9,468 bases of DNA, from the NCBI GenBank assembly GCA_937877535.1, contig CALFJF010000069.1, forward strand, positions 1 to 9,468, given 5' to 3'. Positions 5,805 through 9,468 of this stretch are shown here, one piece after another. Position numbers and translations under genes: made by a program. Within the stretch, counting starts at the first letter, position 1. Every line of letters starts with the position of its first letter. A model generated the notes under the pieces. It did not search any database and had not been told where the DNA came from. It saw only the letters and a list, made by a program, of their open reading frames with translations. Source of the stretch: an uncultured Treponema sp. GTDB lineage: Bacteria; Spirochaetota; Spirochaetia; Treponematales; Treponemataceae.

Positions 5805-6140
5805 TTACCGAATCGTTTTAATCACGCCGTCAAGTGCCTTTTCAACGATTGAATCGCTCAATTTACTGACTTTTTCCAACAAGCGTTTTTTATCGACATG
5901 GACGATTAAATGCGGTTGCGTTACCGAATCTTTTGGCAAACCCGTCAATTCTTTTGAAAGAAAAACATTGTTGGGAAGTTCCGCATAAATGGTGTTCGTC
6001 GTCAAAGGAAGCACGACCACAGTCCGAAGATTGCTTTCGTTCAAGACATCGTTTTGCAGAATAATTACAGGACGGTGGAATCCGACCTCGCTTCCGAGTG
6101 GCACTCCGAAATCAACCCACCATATCTCACCACGAGTCAT
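5805..6140 (-). CDS. mazF: MazF/PemK-family mRNA interferase toxin
   Basis: A 111-residue sequence-specific endoribonuclease toxin. The N-terminus RGEIWWVDFG.P.GSEVGFHRPVIILQND is diagnostic. Arg23 (in the HRP motif) and Thr47 (in LPLTTN) occupy the positions of the catalytic Arg and Thr/Ser of the family. Length and fold elements are complete. GGAGG lies nine bases before ATG 6140, inside the antitoxin gene, which it overlaps by 14 bp; antitoxin first, toxin second. The module is bracketed by a 41-bp perfect direct repeat (5744-5784 and 6389-6429), so it may have moved as a unit. Its partner is not an AbrB-type MazE. Confidence 0.93.
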   Translation of the reverse strand: MTRGEIWWVDFGVPLGSEVGFHRPVIILQNDVLNESNLRTVVVLPLTTNTIYAELPNNVFLSKELTGLPKDSVTQPHLIVHVDKKRLLEKVSKLSDSIVEKALDGVIKTIR

Positions 6141-6369
6141 TTTTCAAGGCCTCCCTCACGCTTTCCAAACCCGCGTCACAATATTGCAGCTGCTCCGTCG
6201 CAGAGATTTTTTCAAGCACGGCATTTATTTTTTCGACCTCAGTTTTGTCCGTTGGTTTTACCTTTGCTTGTGTAAGCGATTTTACAAGAAACGTGATGAG
6301 TTCTATCCGCTCTGGCACATCAAGCGACACTGCTTTTTGTGCGAATGTCTGAAATTCCGCATACGACAT
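6127..6369 (-). CDS. Antitoxin paired with MazF
   Basis: An 80-residue protein; GAGGAG lies seven bases before ATG 6369. The N-terminus (MSYAEFQTFAQKAVSLDVPERIELITFLVKSL) has the L.vpER.eLi..L..SL pattern of small 'addiction module component' antitoxins rather than the AbrB beta-fold of classical MazE. The C-terminal part (KISATEQLQYCDAGLESVREALKNDSW) probably binds the toxin. It overlaps mazF by 14 bp. Its promoter seems to lie within the 41-bp repeat immediately upstream. Confidence 0.8.
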   Translation of the reverse strand: MSYAEFQTFAQKAVSLDVPERIELITFLVKSLTQAKVKPTDKTEVEKINAVLEKISATEQLQYCDAGLESVREALKNDSW

Positions 6370-6388
6370 ATTTTTCTCCTCTACACTC

Positions 6389-6429
6389 CATCCTACCGCA
6401 AAAACCCGTACCTGTACACGCCCGCCGCA
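6389..6429 (-). repeat. 41-bp methylase-tail repeat, copy 2 (upstream of the mazF module)
   Basis: Perfect copy of 5744-5784, again in the orientation encoding AAGVYRYGFLR-stop on the minus strand. It ends 20 bp before the MazF antitoxin ATG. The coding-like frame continues upstream into a PIN-toxin-like remnant. Confidence 0.85.
6390..6418 (-). promoter_or_regulatory. Promoter of the antitoxin-mazF operon inside the repeat
   Basis: On the minus strand TGTACA (6418-6413), a 17-bp spacer and TAGGAT (6395-6390) give four of six matches in each box. The ribosome site and ATG 6369 follow directly. Each box is only moderate, but the same geometry recurs before mntA. Confidence 0.45.
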
Positions 6430-6467
6430 ACCTGCTGCTTGCGCAAGCCCTGCTCGACATCAAAACA
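6427..6467 (-). pseudogene. Short PIN-toxin-like remnant fused to the methylase tail
   Basis: The minus strand reads CFDVEQGLRKQQVA and runs in frame into AAGVYRYGFLR-stop. The intact start of the PIN toxin at 4658 has CFDERDLHKQQVA. At the DNA level 6427-6458 matches 4579-4610 at 28 of 32 bases. Further upstream the match is lost. It can alternatively be read as the end of a methylase paralogue (GLRKQQVAAGVYRYGFLR against ALAKKIEAGVYRYGFLK). Confidence 0.4.
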
Positions 6468-6501
6468 GGCACGTCGTCAGAGAAAGTTTTTTTTTGGTGG
6501 T

Positions 6502-6636
6502 GTTACAGAAAGTATGCTGGGAGAGGTGACCCGGTAGACCGAAGGTCGTATCGAAACCACCGCAGAGTAAGAAAATGGTGGTTTCGACAGGCTCAACCAC
6601 CGCATATTGCTTACAAGTCAGCATACATTTTGTAAC
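6502..6636. repeat. 135-bp inverted-repeat (MITE-like) element
   Basis: The ends GTTACAGAAAGTATGCTG (6502-6519) and the complement of 6619-6636 agree at 16 of 18 positions. The centre forms a second perfect 10-bp stem, CGAAACCACC (6552-6561) with GGTGGTTTCG (6577-6586). GGTGGTT (6577-6583) can alternatively pair with AACCACC (6595-6601). T-runs flank it on both sides (6487-6495 and 6644-6652). There is no coding capacity and no obvious target duplication. It fills most of the gap between the antitoxin-mazF and mntA-hepT operons; I see no gene in 6370-6676. Confidence 0.65.
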
Positions 6637-6676
6637 ATCTCCGTTTTTTTTTATGTTTTTACGCTGATGATTGGCA

Positions 6677-7087
6677 TTAGTTCGTATTCTCCTCAATTTC
6701 TGCGATTTTTGGCTTTAATTTTTTGGAAAAACGAGCAAAAGCGGGAATGTATTTTTCAAATACCAACGAAACAAGCGTTTGGGCATCGACTTCACTGTAA
6801 ATATGAATCGAAAGATTTCGAGATTTTAGCATTGAAAGCCAAATTTCTTCATCGTCCAAAAAAGAATGCGCGAATCCAAGTTTTAAAATCTCACGCGGAG
6901 AGCCAGTTTCAGCCTCGACAACGCCGTGTTCGCGAAGCGTTTCCTGCAAGGCTTTCCAAGCAAGTTCAAAAGTCAAACTGAACTGCCCGATTACGCCAGT
7001 TCGATAAATTTCGTCTTTTTCGGCAAAATTTTTATCCGCTTTTTGAAGAACGGTGAGGCTTCCGAGAAAATTATCAAACTTTTTCAT
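6677..7087 (-). CDS. hepT: HepT-like HEPN ribonuclease toxin (HI0074 family)
   Basis: A 136-residue all-helical protein of the nucleotidyltransferase-substrate-binding (HI0074) family. FSLTFELAWKALQETLREHG and SPREILKLGFAHSFLDD are family signatures. RNLSIHIY (Arg90, His95, Tyr97) is an exact RX4HXY motif: Arg and His form the HEPN ribonuclease site, and Tyr is the residue that MntA-type partners adenylylate in characterised HepT-MntA systems. It starts inside the mntA gene (14-bp overlap), without a strong ribosome site of its own, so it depends on translational coupling. All key residues are present, so the pair looks functional. Confidence 0.88.
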   Translation of the reverse strand: MKKFDNFLGSLTVLQKADKNFAEKDEIYRTGVIGQFSLTFELAWKALQETLREHGVVEAETGSPREILKLGFAHSFLDDEEIWLSMLKSRNLSIHIYSEVDAQTLVSLVFEKYIPAFARFSKKLKPKIAEIEENTN

Positions 7088-7394
7088 AAATCACAATTCC
7101 GTCTTTTTCAATTTCAGATTTCAGCTCGTCAGAAATATTAGAAGAAGCATCAACGACATCGAATTTCAAAAGCGTTTCACCCTCTTCGTCCAATGCAAAA
7201 CGAAATCCGTCAACATCTCCACCCAAAACAAGCAAATCCACATCACTACGCTCACGATTCCTACCGCGCGCGCGAGAGCCAAACAAAAAAACACGGCTAA
7301 CAGAATATTCTTTTGCAAAACGAGCGATTTCAGCGTGCAATGAGAAAGGAAGATTTGATTTTTGCTTGATTGCTTTCGCAAGTGCCGCAGACAT
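7074..7394 (-). CDS. mntA: MntA-like minimal nucleotidyltransferase antitoxin
   Basis: A 106-residue minimal nucleotidyltransferase. GSRARGRNRERSDVD (residues 39-53) is a perfect GS-X10-DXD motif that binds Mg-ATP, and Asp79 (in KFDVVD) is the likely third metal ligand. In known systems this enzyme transfers AMP to the tyrosine of HepT's RX4HXY motif and so silences the toxin. TGGGGGCG lies before ATG 7394, which is only 20 bp from the methylase stop. A promoter overlapping the methylase end (7412-7440) would give a very short leader. The order here is antitoxin first, toxin second. Confidence 0.88.
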   Translation of the reverse strand: MSAALAKAIKQKSNLPFSLHAEIARFAKEYSVSRVFLFGSRARGRNRERSDVDLLVLGGDVDGFRFALDEEGETLLKFDVVDASSNISDELKSEIEKDGIVIYEKV

Positions 7395-7411
7395 TTTCGC
7401 CCCCAGTTTTT

Positions 7412-7440
7412 ATTTTACTTCAAAAACCCGTATCTGTACA
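7412..7440 (-). promoter_or_regulatory. Promoter of mntA-hepT inside the methylase 3' end
   Basis: On the minus strand TGTACA (7440-7435), 17 bp, then TAAAAT (7417-7412), five of six matches for the -10. The boxes lie in the last codons and stop of the methylase gene, at the same positions as in the two 41-bp repeat copies. Expected transcription start is near 7405, about ten bases before the ATG. Confidence 0.5.
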
Positions 7441-9468
7441 CGCCCGCCTCAATCTTCTTTGCCAAAGCCTTTTGCTTTTGACGCAGGTCGCCTATCAGCT
7501 CCGTGTAGTGCGCGTCGTCGCTGTCGCCTTTCATGCGCCCGTTCTTTTCGCCCTGAAAGTGGTGGCGGATGTCGTAAAAAGAAGCGTCGGGATTTGCGCC
7601 GTCTTGGGCGTGGTAGTATTTCCACAGTTCCAGAGCCGCGTCGTACACAGATTGAGCTTCCGCGCTCAGGCGGACAGGGGAGTTCCCCTGTGCCCCGTTG
7701 TTTTGAGGGGAGTGCCCCTCGCCCCCGATTTTTTGGGGGAGGACAACCCCTCTACTTTCGAAGCGGGGGTTTTCCCACGCGGGAAACTTCGTTGTGAGTT
7801 CCCCCAAGCCCCCACCTTTCCCCAGCACGACAGGGGGCGTTGCCCCCTTGACCCCCGAATCCGCCGAAAACAAATCGCCCGCATCGGCACTTGAGCCTGT
7901 AGAAACCACATCTACCTTCCCCGCCAAAAAATCGCGCAGAAAGTCGCTCATGAACGTGGACTTGAACGCCTTTTTGCAGCCGACTTGCTGCTCCGTGAAG
8001 GGAATCCAGTGGTTTGTGTCTTGCGCCGCGCTTATGCGGTTCTGCCCGTGGAAGAGCGTGTATATGAGGCAATCGCCCTGAAACTCGCGGTCGTCCTGCC
8101 AGCCGTCGCGCGGAAAGAGGAACTGGTCGCGGTCGTTTAGCCAAGATTGCGGAATGCACTGACGGACAGCAAGATAAATGCACATCTGAATCAAATTATT
8201 GTTTGAAATTTCAACAAAAATTCCATGGCGATTTGTTTTTTCATTTATAATGCAGACATATTTTTGATTGGCAAAATCTGGTGCATCTGCCATAAGCACA
8301 CCAATAGATTCAGACTCATTTACTTTGAATAATTTGAGCCAATCATTTATCTTTCTTGACTTTTCTGTATCTAAAAGAATTCTCTTTTTGGGAAGTTCAT
8401 TGCCTTCTTCATCAAAAGCGTCAGCGACAAATTCATTGTCACACGGATTGGAAACGGCTAACGCCGTTTTTGTTGAAGAACAATCGGATTTGCTCAAACC
8501 TAACGGTTTTCGCTCTTCTTCGTGAACGGCGTTAGCCGTGAACAAATCCGTTTGTTTTTTATCTGTATTCCAAATGAAAAATCCGATTGGAAAGTTGCCT
8601 TTCACATTGTCGAAAGTCCAAGCGGGAACAATAAAAAGTTTTTCGAGTTTTGCACTAAATTCGTTTCTAAAATCTTGGAAATTCGAGGCTTGAAACACTT
8701 TTAGCTTTGAGAATTCGCCTAGAATACAACCGTTCAATTCCTTGTAAATTCTGATAAAAAATTGTGCATATAGTTCTTTTGAGGCTTTTCCAATGCAAGA
8801 CTTATATTTTTCATAAATCCGTGTGGTGTTCGTAATTCCAGCCTTGCTTTTTCCCGTGCCAGTTCCCGCCTCTGCATACGGCGGGTTTATGTAAATCACG
8901 AGCTTCTTGCGCTTTTGCTCGTCGGTCAGGATTTCGTATAGGTCGTTGGGGAGTTTGCCCTTAGCAAGGGGCTTAAGCCCCTTGTTGCCATGCCCCTTGT
9001 TGCCATGCCCCTTGTTGCCATGCCCCTTGTTTGACGATTTGTCGATTGCCTCTGGCTCTTGTGGCAAAAATTCATCATTCAAAAAATCGAACTGGAAGAC
9101 GTGGTTCTCGAACATGCTCCAGCCGTTTTCGATTCGGTCGCGCATTACGTCCACGTCCTGCTTGTCGAGCGTGCTCGCCCACACGTTGCGATAGTTCGTA
9201 AGTCCGTTCAAAAGGTTTCCAGTGCCAGCGCAGCAGTCCCAGATGTAATATTCGTCCTGCCACTTCTCGCCCAGCACGGAGGCAAGGTATTGCTGGCTCT
9301 TTTCCACCCAAATCTGCGGGGTAAAGAAGCTGCCCTTCCGCTCCCGTATGTCCTGCGGAACAAGAAGGTCGCGCCGCGCGATGATGTAGTCCCAGTATTC
9401 TTCCTTGGGAGGTCGCTCGTAAATCGCCCAGAACGCGCGGTGCGCTTTTTGTCCGTCGGTAAATCCAA
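7415..9468 (-). CDS. N6-adenine DNA methyltransferase, C-terminal part (5' end outside window)
   Basis: The frame is open from the right edge to the TAA at 7417-7415, about 683 residues. The GTG at 9307 is internal, because homologous-looking sequence (LLVPQDIRERKGSFFTPQIWV) continues upstream of it. KGSFFTPQIWVEKSQ is the usual entry to N6-adenine methylases. Motif I, DCCAGTGNL (9240-9214), binds SAM, and motif IV, NPPY (8887-8876), is catalytic. The later part probably includes target recognition. It methylates adenine in DNA, either as the modification subunit of a restriction system or as a fused type IIG-like enzyme; the missing N-terminus decides which. Three low-complexity segments (GNKGH repeats, a palindromic insert after DLFTANAV, and a Gly/Pro-rich stretch around KFPAWENPRF) coincide with DNA repeats and look inserted in frame. 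Its last codons double as a promoter for mntA. Confidence 0.88.
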   Translation of the reverse strand, partial: GFTDGQKAHRAFWAIYERPPKEEYWDYIIARRDLLVPQDIRERKGSFFTPQIWVEKSQQYLASVLGEKWQDEYYIWDCCAGTGNLLNGLTNYRNVWASTLDKQDVDVMRDRIENGWSMFENHVFQFDFLNDEFLPQEPEAIDKSSNKGHGNKGHGNKGHGNKGLKPLAKGKLPNDLYEILTDEQKRKKLVIYINPPYAEAGTGTGKSKAGITNTTRIYEKYKSCIGKASKELYAQFFIRIYKELNGCILGEFSKLKVFQASNFQDFRNEFSAKLEKLFIVPAWTFDNVKGNFPIGFFIWNTDKKQTDLFTANAVHEEERKPLGLSKSDCSSTKTALAVSNPCDNEFVADAFDEEGNELPKKRILLDTEKSRKINDWLKLFKVNESESIGVLMADAPDFANQKYVCIINEKTNRHGIFVEISNNNLIQMCIYLAVRQCIPQSWLNDRDQFLFPRDGWQDDREFQGDCLIYTLFHGQNRISAAQDTNHWIPFTEQQVGCKKAFKSTFMSDFLRDFLAGKVDVVSTGSSADAGDLFSADSGVKGATPPVVLGKGGGLGELTTKFPAWENPRFESRGVVLPQKIGGEGHSPQNNGAQGNSPVRLSAEAQSVYDAALELWKYYHAQDGANPDASFYDIRHHFQGEKNGRMKGDSDDAHYTELIGDLRQKQKALAKKIEAGVYRYGFLK
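7421..7448 (-). repeat. Methylase-tail repeat, copy 3 (the coding original)
   Basis: These 28 bases match 5754-5781 and 6399-6426 with one mismatch. Here they encode the real protein ending AGVYRYGFLK. This copy adjoins mntA-hepT as the others adjoin the mazF module. Confidence 0.8.
7674..7850. repeat. Cluster of GC-rich palindromes inside the methylase gene
   Basis: Four hairpins occur in 177 bp: ACAGGGGA/TCCCCTGT (7674-7691), GAGGGG/CCCCTC (7705-7720), CCCCC/GGGGG (7722-7739) and AGGGGGC/GCCCCCT (7832-7848). The base composition differs sharply from the rest of the gene, while the frame stays open. The encoded stretch is Gly/Pro-rich and unlike a folded domain. Confidence 0.7.
8454..8539. 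repeat. 86-bp inverted-repeat segment inside the methylase gene
   Basis: ACGGCTAACGCCGTT (8454-8468) recurs exactly, inverted, at 8525-8539. Each arm is itself a small hairpin (CGGC-4-GCCG). A weaker third relative (CCTAACGG) lies between them near 8500. The frame remains open (FTANAVHEEER...TKTALAVSN). Confidence 0.7.
8965..9030. repeat. 20-bp palindrome leading into a 15-bp tandem repeat
   Basis: 8965-8984 is a perfect palindrome centred on TTAA (CAAGGGGC/GCCCCTTG). From 8977 a 15-bp unit, GCCCCTTGTTGCCAT, repeats 3.6 times to 9030. It encodes GNKGH repeats on the minus strand, within the methylase between motifs I and IV. Because the unit is a multiple of three, copy-number changes keep the frame. 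Confidence 0.85.

Noticed and set aside
5288..5821. Long plus-strand frames across the antitoxin-yoeB operon and repeat array
   Set aside because: They have no ribosome site, are antisense to convincing genes, and translate the repeat array into low-quality sequence.
6460..6696. Minus-strand frame of 78 residues between the antitoxin-mazF and mntA-hepT operons
   Set aside because: It is a translation of the inverted-repeat element, with no ribosome site.
4648..7450. Integron cassette array with attC sites between toxin-antitoxin modules
   Set aside because: I found no pairs fitting RYYYAAC...GTTRRRY at the module boundaries; the element at 6502 has GTTACAG at the wrong end. The shared boundary is the methylase tail instead.
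8455..8538. attC-like site formed by GGCTAAC and GTTAGCC
   Set aside because: Both deviate from the required consensus and lie inside an intact coding frame; a palindromic insertion explains them better.
9205..9307. GTG 9307 as the methylase start
   Set aside because: The frame stays open to the window edge and the upstream residues (KGSFFTPQIWV) are a typical methylase entry motif, so the start lies outside.

Overview
The window looks like an accessory, rearranged stretch of a moderate-GC bacterial chromosome. The gene types suggest a host-associated spirochaete such as Treponema: a DUF4143 ATPase, IS1595-type transposase debris, many toxin-antitoxin pairs with strong AGGAGG-like ribosome sites, and a large N6-adenine methylase full of repeats. 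This assignment rests on recognition of protein families, not on a marker gene.

Layout. (1) 1-2490, plus strand: a tyrosine recombinase fragment without its catalytic tyrosine, two copies of a 41-bp repeat bracketing a good promoter, an intact AAA/DUF4143 ATPase, then the C-terminal end of an IS1595-type transposase (minus strand) abutting the C-terminal end of a MATE exporter. (2) 2491-4090, plus strand: an AT-rich promoter, a 40-codon peptide gene with a near-ideal ribosome site, and a radical SAM/SPASM enzyme. I read this as a two-gene RiPP (ribosomally made, enzyme-modified peptide) locus, and it is the best candidate here for an undescribed system. (3) 4094-4658: a helicase cut off inside its DEAH motif meets, tail to tail, a PIN toxin that is also cut off. 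(4) 4648-7394, minus strand: antitoxin plus broken PIN toxin, antitoxin plus YoeB, antitoxin plus MazF, and MntA plus HepT. Between them lie repeats, including a 41-bp perfect direct repeat flanking the mazF module and a 135-bp inverted-repeat element. (5) 7415-9468, minus strand: the C-terminal part of an N6-adenine DNA methyltransferase whose 5' end lies beyond the window. It carries at least three in-frame palindromic or tandem repeat segments.

How the parts fit. The toxin-antitoxin pairs lie downstream of, and on the same strand as, the methylase. The last 28 bases of the methylase coding end (one mismatch) recur twice more, next to the mazF module. All three copies contain the same promoter geometry (TGTACA, 17 bp, TAGGAT or TAAAAT). 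This suggests repeated insertion or duplication at the methylase 3' end, each event leaving a copy of the gene tail that also serves as a promoter for the next module. The RiPP pair has no intact exporter, protease or immunity gene in the window; the only transporter sequence is the MATE fragment. It is therefore either a minimal cassette served from elsewhere or the remnant of a larger cluster.
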